From the NCBI RefSeq assembly GCF_003086295.3, contig NC_092038.1:99603837-99667836 (forward strand): 64,000 nt of DNA. Reading direction: 5' to 3'. How positions within the stretch are numbered: the stretch's first letter is position 1; the number at the start of each line of letters is the position of its first letter. The translations under genes and the position numbers were made by a program. The notes beneath the pieces are model-generated. The model saw nothing but the letters and a program-made list of their open reading frames with translations, made no database searches and was not told the origin of the DNA. This DNA comes from Arachis hypogaea (taxonomy: Eukaryota; Streptophyta; Magnoliopsida; Fabales; Fabaceae). Below, piece after piece: positions 10,341-22,589 of the stretch.

Positions 10341-11296
10341 AGTTGTACTAAATTGGATAAGAATGTTGCTATACCCACAAGGTCGAGTGAGGAGATAAAA
10401 AATGAGGAGGTAGGAGATGAAGTGGAGGTGATGAGGGGTGAAGATGAAATGTTGATAAAAGTGAGGAAGAACCATCCAAGGTCAAGGAGCCGAAGAGAAA
10501 GACCTTGCTTGAAGAACCTTTGTCTATTCCATTCCCAACTTTAGCCAAGAAAGCAAAGAAGCAAGAAGATCTTGACCCCACTGTGGTGGAAGTTTTTGAG
10601 AAAGTTGAAGTTACCGTCCCTCTCTTTCAAGCCATTCAACAAGTGCCAAAATATGCTAAGTTCCTCAAGGATGTTTGCACTCACAAAGACAAGCTTGGTA
10701 ACCTCAACAAAAAGCCGGTAGATGATTCTATCTCTTCTTTACTTCCTGAAAAATGCAATGATCCCGACCCATGTTTGGTGACTTGTTTTATTGGTGGGAT
10801 TAAGTTCATGGACTATATGTGTGATTTGGGTGCGTGTGTAAGCATCATGCCACTCTCCATCTATGAAAGGTTGAACTTATATCCCCTAAAGAGGTCCGGG
10901 ACGAGGTTTGTGTTAGCCGACAAGAGTATTGTGTCAGTTGTGGGAATCGCAGAGAATGTCATAGTTAATATTCAAAGATTACTCTTTCCAATTGATTTTC
11001 ACATTTTGGAGACCCCAGCCATTGACTCAACCAAGCTATCATCAATACTCCTTGGAAGACCATTCTTGAAGATGGCCCGTTTCAGGCTAGATGCACACTC
11101 GGAAGTCTATTCTTTTGAGTCGGATGGCAAGTTAGTCAAGGTCACTGTGGAGGAGTCCAACAAGCCCATTCTTGAAGCCAACTCTATTTTTGGGTGCGAC
11201 CTAGTTGAGGACAAAGTGATTGAAGATGGCAAGGAGCAAGGAAAAGAGGGTAGTACCAAGAAGTCAAATTCAAAGGATCATACTCAACCAAAGTAA
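10341..11296 (+). pseudogene. Aspartic protease region of element I
   Basis: The open part is 10505-11296 (263 codons). It begins inside the linker (FPTLAKKAKKQEDLDP), continues with VPLFQAIQQVPKYAKFLKD, then the retropepsin core with CDLGACVSIMPLSIYERL and ILLGRPFLKMARF. The catalytic loop is D-L-G-A-C where relatives have D-L-G-A-S. A frame change separates it from the upstream ITLRS segment. It ends in a charged tail rather than running into reverse transcriptase, so the element has lost polymerase or never had it. Confidence 0.75.
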
Positions 11297-11390
11297 GCCA
11301 ACGAGTTAGAGATTTTCCTCATTGGGGAAGTTTCTAAGTGATCAATGAAGCCATGCAAGTCCAACTTGGGACTCAAAACCAAAGTGCTTG

Positions 11391-11406
11391 GTGGGAGACA
11401 CCCCAC
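11391..11406 (+). other. Conserved post-gag/pol hairpin (element I)
   Basis: GTGGG-AGACAC-CCCAC, preceded by AAAGTGCTTG. It is the family-2 form of the hairpin at 2239-2254, 41715-41730 and elsewhere. Confidence 0.7.
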
Positions 11407-11639
11407 TATGGTGACATTTTTCCAATTCTATCTCTTGTTTATAGCTTTTTGAACTATTTATTTTCTTGTGATATCATGATTAGCTTAGATTTAGTTGAAT
11501 AATTTTGAGTTGTATAAGTTAAATTACTTGTGGACTATGAATTTGTGCTTGTTTGAATGATTTGGGGTTGGTATGTTTTTGCGCTAAGGTTAGGAACCTT
11601 AGTCTTGAAAAGAAAAGAAATTTTTGAACAGGGCATCTG

Positions 11640-11822
11640 TGTGTACGGACCAAGATGTGCGTGCGCACAAAACTGTGTTTTTCGCCATCTGTGCGGATGC
11701 ACAAGCCTGTGCGTCCACACACGCATTGACATGCCCTCTGGTTGCGACGCCAGCACAGCTTGTGCGTGCGCACTGCCCCCTTCTCTCTGATCTATGCGTG
11801 CGCACAGCATCGTAAGTATGCA
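11640..11822. repeat. GTGCGTGCGCAC palindrome array
   Basis: Several copies of TGTGCGTGCGCACA and variants (TGTGCGGATGCACA, TGTGCGTCCACACA), separated by 15-35 bases. No coding meaning is visible. The same palindrome recurs in this family's LTRs (16376-16562, 23655-23690 and 25193-25290). Confidence 0.85.
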
Positions 11823-11839
11823 CAAGTTCCATTTCGTGC

Positions 11840-12610
11840 TTCATCTGGGTTGGTTAGGATTAATTTTGAGCTTACTTGTGATGGACTTGCACATTGCATA
11901 CCACATGTTTGATAAAATGCCTCAATGAACATCTTGTTTGATTCATATGACTTGGCCATCATATGCTTTCAATTTATCTTTTGTTAGGCATATTGTATGA
12001 ATTGTGCAACTTCAATTGTGCATTTTGATGTTGATCAAATTGTTTTATCAATGCATTTCCTTGTCGGTATACTTTAAGTTCAATCACCCATGTTTTCCAA
12101 TAATTATGTACCTTGCTAATGGGTGACTTTAGTTGCAAATCCATTGTGTTGGTAGAAATAAGTTTCAATGTTCATCTTGGAATCTAAATTGAGTAACCAC
12201 TTTACAAATGTGCCACTTTTGGGGATGTCTTGATCAAACATCTTTTGGCTTCAAATTGAGAGAATTGTATATGTGATTACCACTTGTTGAGGATGAACGA
12301 TTGACAATTCCCTTTAGGGTGCTTGCTTGAAGTTGCTTGCATTTCTATGTTTTCTATTTACAACTTGAGCACTTAGTTGTGACGCTTTGGCCTTTTAGTT
12401 GCCTTGAGAGTGTGATTTCCGTTGTGTGCGGCCGGTGTGTGTGTTCCAACCGCGCGCACCATTGGAATATACACACTGCCTTTCCTGTAAATCACACTAT
12501 CTTCAAGCTTCCAATTAAGAATTTAGTTTTCTTGACTCTATCAGTGCTTCCTCATTATTCTTAATTTGTTGTTGTCCTATGACCTTGACATTTGCTGTTT
12601 TCTTTCTAGG
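11840..12610 (+). other. Spacer between pol and env-like region of element I
   Basis: T-rich DNA with no supported gene. Small frames here show no recognisable domain. It corresponds to the segment that separates palindromes and env-like gene in C and E. Confidence 0.5.
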
Positions 12611-14501
12611 ATGCGAAAGAAGGGTAAGAAATCGGTCACTTTACCGGTTGTGCAACCTACAACCCGTGCATCCAGACCATGTTTCATGGATCACCCAAGT
12701 GATGACCCAAATATCTTGCTCAACCAGAGAGCTGAGTTCCAATATGACAAATTTGAGAAAAGATCAATTCATTGGGAACGGACGCTTAAGGTTCCGATCA
12801 AGTACACAATGGTCATTAATGAGCGGATAATTTGTACGCTTTTTGGCATTGTTTTTAGTATTTTTTAGTATGATCTACTTAGTTTTTAGTATATTTTTAT
12901 TAGTTTTTAGTTAAAATTCACTTTTCTGGACTTTACTTTGAGTTTGTGTATTTTTCTGTGATTTCAGGTATTTTCTGGCTGAAATTGAGGGACCTGAGCA
13001 AAAATCTGATTCAGAGACTAAAAAGGACTGCAGATGCTGTTGGATTCTGACCTCCCTTCACTCGAAGTGGATTTTCTGGAGCTACAGAAGCCCGATTGGC
13101 GCGCTCTCAACGGCGTTGGAAAGTAGACTTCCTGGGCTTTCCAGAAATATATGATAGTCCATACTTTGCCCAAACCGGCGTTCAAAGTCACCATCAGAAT
13201 TCCCAGCGTTAAACGCTGGAACTGGCACAAGGATGGGAGTTAAACGCCCAAACTGGCATAAAAGCTGGCGTTTAACTCCAAGAAGAGTCTCTACACAAAA
13301 ATGCTTCAATGCTCAGCCCAAGCACACACCAAGTGGGCCCGAAAGTGGATTTTTATGTCATTTACTCATCTATGTAAACCCTAGGCTACTAGTTCTCTAT
13401 AAGTAGGACCTTTTACTATTGTATATTGGCATCGCGGTAGCTACCTTTGTTCTTATGCTATCTTAGATCATTGGGAGGCTGGCCTCACGGCCATGCCTAG
13501 ACCTTGTTCTTATGTATTTTCAACGGTGGAGTTTCTACACACCATAGATTAAGGTGTGGAGCTCTGCTGTACCTCGAGTATTAATGCAATTACTATTGTT
13601 CTTATATTCAATTCCGCTTGTTCTTGTTCCAAGATATCACTTGTTCTTCAACTTGATGAATGTGATGATCCGTGACACTCATCATCATTCTCACCTATGA
13701 ATGCGTGCCTGACAACCACCTCCGTTCTACCTTAGATTGGGTGGATATCTCTTGGATTCTTTAACCGGAATCTTCGTGGTATAAGCTAGAATTGATGGCG
13801 GCATTCAAGAGAATCCGGAAGGTCTAAACCTTGTCTATGGTATTCTGAGTAGGATTCAATGATTGAATGACTGTGACGAGCTTCAAACTCCTGAAGGCTG
13901 GGCGTTAGTGACAGACGCAAAAGAATCACTGGATTCTATTCCAACCGGATTGAGAACCGACAGATGATTAGCCGTGCCGTGACAGGGTGCGTTGAACATT
14001 TTCACTGAGAGGATGAAGGTAGCCACTGACAACGGTGAAACCCTTGCATACAGCTTGCCATGGAAAGGAGTAAGAAGGATTGGATGAAGACAGTAGGAAA
14101 GCAGAGAGACGGAAGGAACACAGCATCTCCATACGCTTATCTGAAATTCCCACTAATGAATTGCATAAGTATCTCTATCTTTATCTTTATGTTTTATTCA
14201 TCATTCATAACCATTTGAGTTTGCCTGACTAAGATTTACAAGGTGACCATAGCTTGCTTCATACCAACAATCTCTGTGGGATCGACCCTTACTCGCGTAA
14301 GGTTTATTACTTGGACGACCCAGTACACTTGCTGGTTAGTTGTGCGAAACACATGGTATTGAAGCTATTCTGAAGATCCCCCACATTCCGCCCGAGAAGG
14401 ATGATTATTCACGGATCAAGGCGAGTGTGTCCAAAGGGAAGAAATCTTGCACGTTATCCATCGCAAGAAGAATTTGGGGCAAAAGCGTTTCGATTAGATA
14501 G
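12611..14501 (+). pseudogene. Env-like gene of element I, split by a solo LTR
   Basis: The ATG at 12611 starts a short basic leader (MRKKGKKSVTLP) and then HPSDDPNILLNQRAEFQYD, FEKRSIHWERTLKVP, a pattern found near the start of plant 'putative transposon protein' genes. The frame is broken at 12816 by an LTR and resumes at about 14357 with IEAILKIPHIPPEKDDYSRI, then runs to a stop at 14499-14501. Most of the domain seen in C is absent. Function of the family is unknown; it occupies the place of a retroviral env. Confidence 0.6.
12817..14351 (+). mobile_element. Solo family-1 LTR in the env-like gene
   Basis: Starts TAATGAGCGGATAATTTG (TGATGAGCGG in relatives). It contains the palindromes (13205-13285) and the LTR hairpin. 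The right end stops after GTTAGTTGTGCGAA, about 90 bases before the usual TTTCGTGCA terminus. Flanks read ATGGTCAT on the left and ATGGTATT on the right, compatible with a slightly mutated target duplication. The exact right end is uncertain because LTR and target share CATGGTATTGAA. Confidence 0.8.
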
Positions 14502-16072
14502 TGGCAAAGCTAGAAGCGACAGACCCCGGCCCACCTCCTAGAGCTTCATCCAAGCTAGCTGGGGAGGAGTATGATGTAGTTGACCAACCCACTTCCATGT
14601 CTACCAACTGAAGGTGGTCCCTCTTCACTCTCCCGGAGCATAAGCATGCACGGAGGACCATGCACAAACTAAATGTGGGGGAGGATCGATGATTTTAAGG
14701 GGGTAAAATTTCTCTTTTCAAGCCAATTTGCAATGTTTCTTGTAGTACTTTTTCTTTATTTTGAGTAGTCTTATGTTTATTTCATCTTGCTTTGTTTGTC
14801 TGTAAATATTTCTTTATTATTTATGGATATTTGTTAGTTAGTATTTGCATGTTGCATGATGGAATGAATAAGTTGGTGAAACACCAAGGAATTTCTATGA
14901 AATCTTTTTATAGGGCGTACCATTGATTGAATTGAAGGAAATATTATGTTTACTAACTTGCTTGGAGTAATTTGTTTGTAGAACATGAAAAAGAGCTCGA
15001 ACAACATACCTTGTGAGTGTTGAGCTTTAATAGATGGTTGCATCTTTTCAACCATAATGTTGTTCTTGTGTGTGATTATTACTCCTTTTTTGTTGTGATC
15101 ATTGATTTGCATGATTCTTTATATCCTGTATTTGTGTTTGGATTCATTTAGTATGATTGAGGCCATTTTTCATGATAAACTCACTAACCTATATGGCCAA
15201 CCCTTGCATGCACCTTTGTGAACCACTTTGAGCCTATGAATTCCCTTTTGTTCTGATGATAGCACATTACTCCCCTTAAGCAGAAAACCATTGGCGTCCC
15301 CGAATTACTCTTTGATTAGTTTAGGTGGATTAGTGTGTAAATTCTAAGTATGGGAAAATTTTGGGAAACATTGTTGATAGAGGCATGATTTTATTGTAAA
15401 GAAAAATTTTGGCAATTAGGTAATGCTCATGCATTTCATTAATGAGGACATATGTATCCATAGTTCAATATAAAAAAAACTTGTCCATAACTAAGTGTAA
15501 AATAAAGAGTTAAATAAAGGATACATATGTCATGTTTGAAAAGAAAATGCACGAGTGAGGTGAGATAGAAAAAAGAAAAAGAAAATGGGTAAATAGGTTG
15601 TAATAATATGTGTATATAGGTGATATAAGATTAGGTGGACACTCAAGCTAATCAAAGAACTAATTCTTTAGTCCACTTAGCCATATTTCATCCTACATAA
15701 ACCCTAAACACTAAGCGAATTGAGTAGATACACATCCGGTTAGGGGTTCAATCGCTCAATTCCATGTTCTTGCACCCCATATTGTATCTTCTTGCAAGTT
15801 GTTCATTTAGATAGTCTGGAAAATTTCAATTCAATTCTTTGGACATTGATCTTAGTGCATGGACTCTTTGCATTGGCCCTAAATCTTTCTTGTGATGGAT
15901 TGGAATTTCATGGTTTGTTTCTACTAACTCTCATCATAGTGCATATTGGCGATTAGCCTTAGGATAGTTGCATGCATTTAAGTAGTTTATAGCATAAGTC
16001 ATTTTCCCTTTCATCTGCCTCCTTTGAGTGTGTTTAGCATGAGGACATGCTAGTGTTTAAGTATGAGAGAAT
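14502..16072 (+). other. 3' untranslated region of element I
   Basis: No gene. A purine tract, TGTGGGGGAGG, lies at about 14673-14684 after a GCATG...CATGC stem (14648-14667). At 16035-16052 the hairpin TAGCATG-AGGA-CATGCTA occurs, followed by GTTTAAGTATGAGAGAAT directly against the LTR. Like the other families, it has one such motif near the env-like gene and one beside the 3' LTR. Confidence 0.65.
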
Positions 16073-17745
16073 TAATGAATCAATATTTGACGATGACTTT
16101 TGGTTAGACTTGAATGGATTTCATCATATAAACTTGCACTTATTCCCTTGAATAGCATGCTTTTGAACTCTCCTCCTAAATTGTGCTTGATTATGAAAAC
16201 ATGATCTTTTGTGCCCAATTTGATATATTTTATTCCATTTGCCTTCCATTCGATGTCTTGATCATGTTTGTGAGTGATTTTAGGTGTATAAGGCGGGAAT
16301 GGTTTGGAGGAAATGGAAGAAGAGCATTCAAAGTGGAGGAAACATGAAGAATCAAAGGAGATGAGTTCAAAGATGTGTGCATGCGCACAGCCTCTTGTGC
16401 GTACGCACAGGAGCCCAAGCAGAGCGCGTGGATCGTTTCGAGCGCGTCGCGCGTCCAGCCAAGCATGCCTAGTGTGTGTGCGCATAGGTTCTTGTGCGTA
16501 CGCACCTGATGGGATTTTCCCAAAGTGTGCGGACGCACACACCTGTGCATTCGCACAGGTGTCCGTGCATGACTTCATTAAAAAGACACGTGACTCGCAA
16601 TTTGAGGGCTTTAGAGGCCCATTTCTGAAGTCTTCTAGCTCATATTGGAAGGGGAATGAAGGACATAGGGGGCATATCATTGGTATAGTTTAGGAGTAGG
16701 AGTAGAAGGTTTTTAGTTTTAGTTTTCTCTAAGTTTTTCATCATCTCTACTAGGGTTTCTATTAGAGTTTTACATTCAAGTGCCATTTCCATTTTTGATC
16801 TTGGATTTTGCTAATTTTATTGTAAGTATTCTCTTGTTATTACTCTTTATAGTTACATTGTCATTACTCTTTCTTCTAATTCAAGTTATAGTTCAATTTT
16901 ACTTCTCCTTTGCAATTTCAATTTCTTGTTGATGAATTTGATGTTTGATGTTTGTTTTATGCTTTCTTATGTTATTCTTGTTGATTGAGATCAATTGTTG
17001 CTTTTAATTTCAAGTCTTTTCTTATTTTTCTTATGTTTAAGCTTTTTGCCCACCAAGTGTTTGACAAAATGTCAAACATGGTTTTATGATAAATTTTTGT
17101 CTCTTGGCTTGGGTAAAGTGAGCAATTGGGTTCCTAGAGTTGGAATGTCCAACATTCAGTGTCAATTCTTGGTTTGTTAATTGTTCTTGTTCCCACTAAC
17201 GCTAATTTATTTCTAAGGCAATTAGCATGATATTTAGGATTTATTGGTTAAGAACACTTATGCTCATTTAACTTACCTTCCGATGTGAGGGTTGATCAAG
17301 TGAGACTAATCCATTATAATTGTCATAGTTGTGGTTCCAACAAGGAAAGGACCCTTAGCTCACCCTAAGCCAAGACCCATTTTTATGCTTTCAATCTTTT
17401 ATACATTGCTATGTTAATCTCTTTTATACTTTACTTGTTTATATTACATAGTCGGTTCTTTAATTTCTTTATTAGTTCAATCATTACAATTTTGCATGTT
17501 CTTTTATTGCTTTATATGTTCATTTCTTCACTGATAACCCCTTGATCACTACAACCGGAATTTGCACACTCATTGTCCTCAAGTGATTCCTTGGGAGACG
17601 ACCCGGGTGTCAAATACTCTCGGTTTTAAATTGGTTTTGAGTTGTGACACATCTTGTGAATTTTCAATTTGATCGGTGACCGATTGTTGGGTTTGGTCTA
17701 TGCTTGCAATTTTAATCCTCTTTTAGTGTGAAAATCCAAACTCAT
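16073..17745 (+). repeat. Family-2 LTR (3' LTR of element I)
   Basis: Starts TAATGAATCAATATTTGACG, matching TGATGAATCCATATTTGATG at 23349. It can be followed against J's LTR to about 17745, where it is cut about 25-40 bases before its TCATCA end and joined to a family-1 LTR piece. Its length (1.67 kb) agrees with J's LTR after subtracting that LTR's insertions (1.70 kb). Confidence 0.88.
16376..16562. repeat. GTGCGTACGCAC palindromes in family-2 LTR
   Basis: TGTGCATGCGCACA, TGTGCGTACGCACA (twice), TGTGCGGACGCACA and TGTGCATTCGCACA, with a GCGCGT-rich stretch between. All are imperfect palindromes of one core. Confidence 0.85.
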
Positions 17746-19080
17746 GAGGAGCAGCAGAGCTCCACACCTTAATCTATGAGGTGTAAAAACTCCACCGTTG
17801 AAAATACATAAGAACAAGGTCTAGACATGGCCGAATGGCCATGCCTCCGAAATAACATAAAACAATTGAAAAAGGGTTCAAAGACCAGATCCCAAGATCA
17901 AAGATGATCAAAAGATGAAAATACAATAGTAAAAGGACCTATTTATAGTGAACTAGTAACCTATGATTTACAGAAATAAGTAAATGATGCAGAAATCTAC
18001 TTCCGGAGCCCACTTGGTGTGTGCTTGGACTGGGCATTGAAGCTTTCACATACATAGGCTTTTCTTGGAGTTAAACGCCAGCTCTGGTGCCAGTTTGGGC
18101 GTTTAACTCCAGCTTTTATGCCAGTTCTCGCGTTTAACACCAGAAAAGGGTCTCTGATCGGTGTTTTGACGCCAGTTTGGGCCATCAAATCTCGAGCAAA
18201 GTATAGACTATTATCCATTGCTAGAAAGCCCAAGATGTCTACTTTCCAACGCAATTAAGAGCATGCCAATTAAGCATCTGTAGCTCCAGAAAATCCACTT
18301 TGAGTGCTGGGAGGTCAGAATCCAACAACATCTTCAGTCCTTTCTCAGCCTCTGAATCAGATTTTTGATCAGGTCCCTCATATTCAGTCAGAAAATACCT
18401 GAAATCACAGAAAAACACACAAACTCATAGTAAAGTCCAGAAATATGGTTTTTTGCATAAAAACTAATAATTATATACTAAAAACTAACTAAATCATACT
18501 AAAAACTACCTAAAAATAATGACAAAAAGCGTAAAAATTATCCGCTCATCACAACACCAAACTTAAATTGTTGCTTGTCCCCAAGCAACTGAAAACAAAA
18601 TAGAATAAAAAGAAGAAAATATATAATGAATATCACAATATGAATGAAACTTAGTCCCAATTAGATGAGTGGGGCTAGTAGCTTTTTGCTTCTGAACAGT
18701 TTTGGCATCTCACTTTATCCTTTGAAATTCAGAATGATTGGCATCTATAGGAACTCAGAATTAGATAGTGTTATTGATTCTCCTAGTTCAGTATGTTGAT
18801 TCTTGAACACAGCTACTGTATGAGTCTTGGCCGTGACCCTAAGAACTTTGTTTTCCAGTATTACCACCGGATACATGAATGCCACAAACACATAACTGGG
18901 TGAACCTTTTCAGATTGTGACTCAGCTTTGCTAAAGTCCCCAGTTAGAGGTGTCCAGAGTTCTTAAGCACACTCTTTCTGTTTTGGATAACGACTTTAAC
19001 CACTCAGTCTTAAGCTTTTCACTTGGACCTTCATGACACAAGCACATGGTTAGGGACAGCTTTTCACCTGATATTTTTTC
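17746..19080 (-). mobile_element. Family-1 fragment: LTR piece and adjoining 3' region
   Basis: 17746-18551 is the inner part of a family-1 LTR (palindromes at 18068-18175) ending CCGCTCATCA at 18551. It is followed by CAACACCAAACTTAAATTG and the hairpin at about 18570-18589. The 3' untranslated sequence then matches 199-620 until about 19065. Both ends are truncated. The LTR subtype matches D's LTR (59863-61447) better than A's. Confidence 0.8.
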
Positions 19081-19356
19081 TAGATAGAATCTAAGTCTAT
19101 AAAATTTTTGTTCTTATTAACCTTTACAAATTTATTATTTTTGGTTCATTATTATTTTGTATTCAAGATATTACCAGTCAAAAAGAAAGGATATTTACCA
19201 TTTTCCAGTCTCATTGTAATTTTAAGATGGAATTCCCGACGTCATAGTGGAAGAAATTCTAGGGAGCAGCAAAAGAAAATAAAAAAGTCTAACTTAGAGA
19301 GTCATTTAATGTCTTAGATATTAATCTCAATTAATCCCTAACAACGGCGTCAAAAA
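19081..19356 (-). mobile_element. Remnant leader with mutated primer site
   Basis: A/T-rich piece ending in CCCTAACAACGGCGTCA (19336-19352), a tRNA-Asp primer site with changes, in minus orientation. No LTR follows; gag of element H begins at once in the opposite orientation. Confidence 0.55.
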
Positions 19357-20560
19357 CTTATAATCCTGAATGGAGGAACCACCTCAATTTTAGTTGCGGT
19401 AATCAAGAGCAAAAAATTTCACTACACCTCACCAACAACAATCCCAGCCCATACAACCACAAACTCACTAAAGACTTTCTTCTTTGGAGACCAAATTTTC
19501 TTCTCTAGAAACCAAATTTTTCTCCTATGAAATTTCCATTGAAAAACTATCCCAAGCTACCACCACAATAGCCTAATCTTCCTCCACATTCATGCAACAA
19601 ACTCAAACATTCATGGATGAGATGGGATCCAACTTTCAAAATCAAGGTGCATCCATTAGAAATTTAGAAGTACAAATAAGACAAATTGCCAAGAAACTCA
19701 TAGAGAGGCCGCACAACACCTTTTCAAGTGATATAGCTCTCAATATAAGAGAAGAATGCAAGGCCATTAGTTTAAGAAGTGAAAAGATGGTGGGAAAAGA
19801 AGTCACATGTAATCTGGGAAAACAATGGAGGATGCCAATCAACAAAAAGAACAAGTCAGTGAACCTCCAATTCAAGCTCCAAAAGAGAAAGCACTAGAGA
19901 AGGCAAAAGTGGAAGACTACAATCCTAGACTTCAGTTCCCTCAAAGGTTTTAAAAGGAAACCAAGGACAAGAAATTCTCTAATTTCTTGGAGGCATTCAA
20001 GAAGCTTCACATCAACATTTTATTTATAGAAGTTTTGAAACAAATGCCTCTTTATGCCAAATTCATGAAGGAGTTGCTATCCAAGAAGAGAACTTTGAAG
20101 GGAGATGAAATCATGCTAATAACCAAGGAATGTAGTGCCATAATTCAAAAAAAAAAATTGCCAAGAAAAATGCCAGTTCCAAGGAGCTTTCAAATTTCAT
20201 TCACCATTGGAAATACAACTTTTGAAAAAGTCTTGTGTGATTTAGGAACAAGTTTCAAATGTCTTTGTTTATGATAAAAAAGCTACAAATTCAAGATGTG
20301 AACCCAACAAGGATAGCTCTACTCTTAGCAGACAAATCAATGAAATATGTACATGGAATAGTTAAGAATGTCTTGGTCAAAATGAGAAACTTTTCCTCCT
20401 AGTAGATTTTGTGATTCTTGACATGGAGGCAGATGAAAATACCTCCATTATTCTAAGGAGATCATTCCTAGCCACTGGGAGAGATTTTATTGATGTGAAA
20501 AGGATGAGTTAATGTTGAGGGTGCATAATGAACACTTAGTTTTTCATGTTTTCAAAACTA
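19357..20560 (+). pseudogene. Gag C-terminus and protease of element H
   Basis: Gag is recognisable from NPEWRNHLNF (19360) through SIRNLEVQIRQIAKKL (from about 19652) and EECKAISLRS, the usual end of this gag type. The protease part begins with VLKQMPLYAKFMKELLSKKR and reaches FEKVLCDLGTS near 20250, then shifts frame. ADKSMKYVHGIVKNVLVK, DFVILDMEAD and a damaged [13 protein letters not shown] segment (IILRRSFLAT) follow in other frames. Several stops and indels make it inactive. Confidence 0.75.
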
Positions 20561-20726
20561 TTATTCAAATGAGAATGAGAATTGCATAAAGGTTGAATCA
20601 ATTGATCCAAGTCTCCAAGAACCTCTCGATGAAATAATCTTGAAGGCTCTACTTTCATTCTTGAGAGGAAAAAAAGAAAGAGAAAATGTGTAGCAAATTC
20701 AAGACACAAAAGAGGCTAACAAGAGT

Positions 20727-21035
20727 TTGCAACCCAAGCATTCCGTTGAAGTCAACAAAACTTTCCTTAACATCAAACCTAAGTTTGGTGTTGGGTGTGC
20801 ATCATCAAATAAGAAGAAAGTTCTCAAGGTATCCATAGGTTGGAGAAACAAGAAGATCCCTATAGAAGACCTCTCACCAGGGGAGAAAGTTATGTTAGTT
20901 TACCATCCCTTGAAGCCGTATATATTGAATAAAATTCGTTCTCTTGAACACATTGAGCTCATAGATGAAGATATAGGATGGAAGTTCATAATAAGAGGAG
21001 AGGAGTTGAAGCACCATGATCATCCTCCACCTTAG
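20727..21035 (+). pseudogene. C-terminal tail domain of gag-protease (GWRNKKIP type)
   Basis: 102 codons starting within KPKFGVG, then GWRNKKIPIEDLSPGEKVML and SLEHIELIDEDIGWKF. I recognise this as a C-terminal tail that accompanies protease in legume non-autonomous elements and resembles the last part of an integrase chromo/GPF-type tail. That homology is tentative. In A only the KFGVG repeats of this region remain. It ends 42 bases before the conserved hairpin. Confidence 0.5.
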
Positions 21036-21068
21036 CGAGAACCAATCGTCAAGCTAGTGACGTTAAAA

Positions 21069-21093
21069 GAGCGCTTGTTGGGAGGCAATCCAA
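21069..21093 (+). other. Conserved post-gag/pol hairpin (element H)
   Basis: GAGCGCTTG, then TTGGG-AGGCAA-TCCAA. One pair is a G:U wobble; otherwise it equals the hairpin of A. Confidence 0.75.
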
Positions 21094-22340
21094 TCGTCGG
21101 TAACCTATTAACTTGTTCTTAATTTTATTTTGTTTTTAATTTTGTTTGTTTTATTTGAATAAGTTTTTACATCACTTATTTGCTTTCATTAGATAATCAT
21201 GATTATTCATATTTCTATCACCACTGTTATTTCTTTGTTGCTTGAGGATAAACAACTACTCTAAGTTTGATGTTAAAAACTATGCTCTACATAGCCTAGA
21301 AGATGATGAAGAGGAAGTAATCTATTTTTGAGCTTTCATTTTTTATATCTTGCATCTATTTTGATAATCATAATTCATTCTTTTTCATTTCACCTTACCT
21401 TTAAAGTTGCTTGTACCCAATATCTTTAGGCATGCAACAAATTGAAGAAATTTTTTAATTATGGGACAAGTAAGATTAAGAGATGTGGAGGTTTTGATAA
21501 TGTAAATATGACATGAGATTACATGTTTGTGAAAACTTGTATGGGGAGTTTTAAGACATGGAATGAAGTTTAGAGAAGTATTTTGAAAATTTTTAAAAAT
21601 TAATAATACCAAGAAACAGCAAGAAAAGAAAAAGAAAAACAAAAAGCAAGGCCCAATGATCTGAGTATTAATGACTAGAAAGGTTAAAAAGTAACAAAGC
21701 TCCAAGATTTATTTTCCTAAGCTAACTGCTTGTGGTGTGACTGTGTCAAGGAGAGAGACTTGAGCAAATAAATCCGAGGGGTGTTCAACACCCGATACCT
21801 TGAACCAACTGGTTCAGGAGTGTCGATTGAAAACTCATCTTAAAAAGTTGTCTTAAGATAGAATTTTAGAGTCAAAGCCAAGTGCAAATAACCCTCATGA
21901 TAGAGAAGCCCAAGGCTCTGAGCACTACTAACTGGAAAAAATAAAAGAAACATGGACTTAAAGAGTCCCCTAGTTAAGTGCTTATGGTATTTATGTATCA
22001 AGAAAATCTTGAGACAAAATATTTAGAGTCAAAGCTAAGCTCAATGTGTAAAGTACCCAATGAAAGAAAAGGGAGAGCTATCTTTAAGGTGAAAATATAT
22101 AAAGAGACCTCCATAATATCATCCAGAATGGAATTACTATGATCTAAGACTTTCAATTGTAAGACTAGTAAGCATTGGAATTCATACATGTTCACACAAT
22201 TCGGAGTTCACCCATTGTCACTTGATCACTTCACTCACTGAAATGTCAAGCAATTCTTCAACCTACTCCAATTTAGAGGACTCTTTTATGCATAGTTTTT
22301 TTCATACTTAGAGGCAAGTAAGATCTTAAGTTTGATGTTG
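21094..22340 (+). other. 3' untranslated region of element H
   Basis: No gene. TTGCTTGAGGATAAACAA (21238-21255), a worn AGGA-loop hairpin, is followed by CTAAGTTTGATGTT. At 22325-22340 TTAAGTTTGATGTTG directly precedes the LTR. Two near-repeats occur at about 21720-21790 and 21970-22050 around the words CAAG and GAGTCAAAGC. Confidence 0.6.
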
Positions 22341-22589
22341 TGATGCATGGGCATCTTTAGTTGTCTTTTTTATTATTTTTTTAAATAAAGTTAGTGAATT
22401 TCTTATTTTAATTAAGATTCTTATAGATTAATAAATGTATTTTGGAGTTGTTTTGAACTTTGATATGTGTAGAAAATTTTTGAAAGATTTTAGGCAAGAA
22501 CAAAGGAGGAGAAGGACAACCAAAGAAGTTCTTAGAAGAACCGAGGAAGGTGGCATGTGGTACGCGTGCACGCAAACCCTACACTTTTC
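22341..22589 (+). repeat. 3' LTR of element H, truncated
   Basis: Begins TGATGCATGGGCATC immediately after the polypurine-like motif. It is cut near 22589, where an unrelated LTR piece begins. The true LTR end is not present. Confidence 0.65.

Larger units (their letters stand above)
9749..17745 (+). mobile_element. Element I: decayed family-2 (Athila-like) retrotransposon
   Basis: Plus-strand element lacking its 5' LTR and the start of gag. It holds the gag C-terminus with a zinc knuckle, protease, the post-pol hairpin, a GTGCGTACGCAC palindrome array, an env-like gene split by a solo LTR, a 3' untranslated region with AGGA hairpin, and a 3' LTR. No reverse transcriptase or integrase is seen between protease and hairpin. 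Its LTR family is the same as J's. Confidence 0.75.
19357..22589 (+). mobile_element. Element H: gag-protease element without polymerase
   Basis: Plus-strand remnant with the gag C-terminus, degenerate protease, a short C-terminal domain (20727-21035), the post-gag hairpin, a 3' untranslated region and the start of a 3' LTR. As in A, the protease is followed by the hairpin with no polymerase between. Confidence 0.7.
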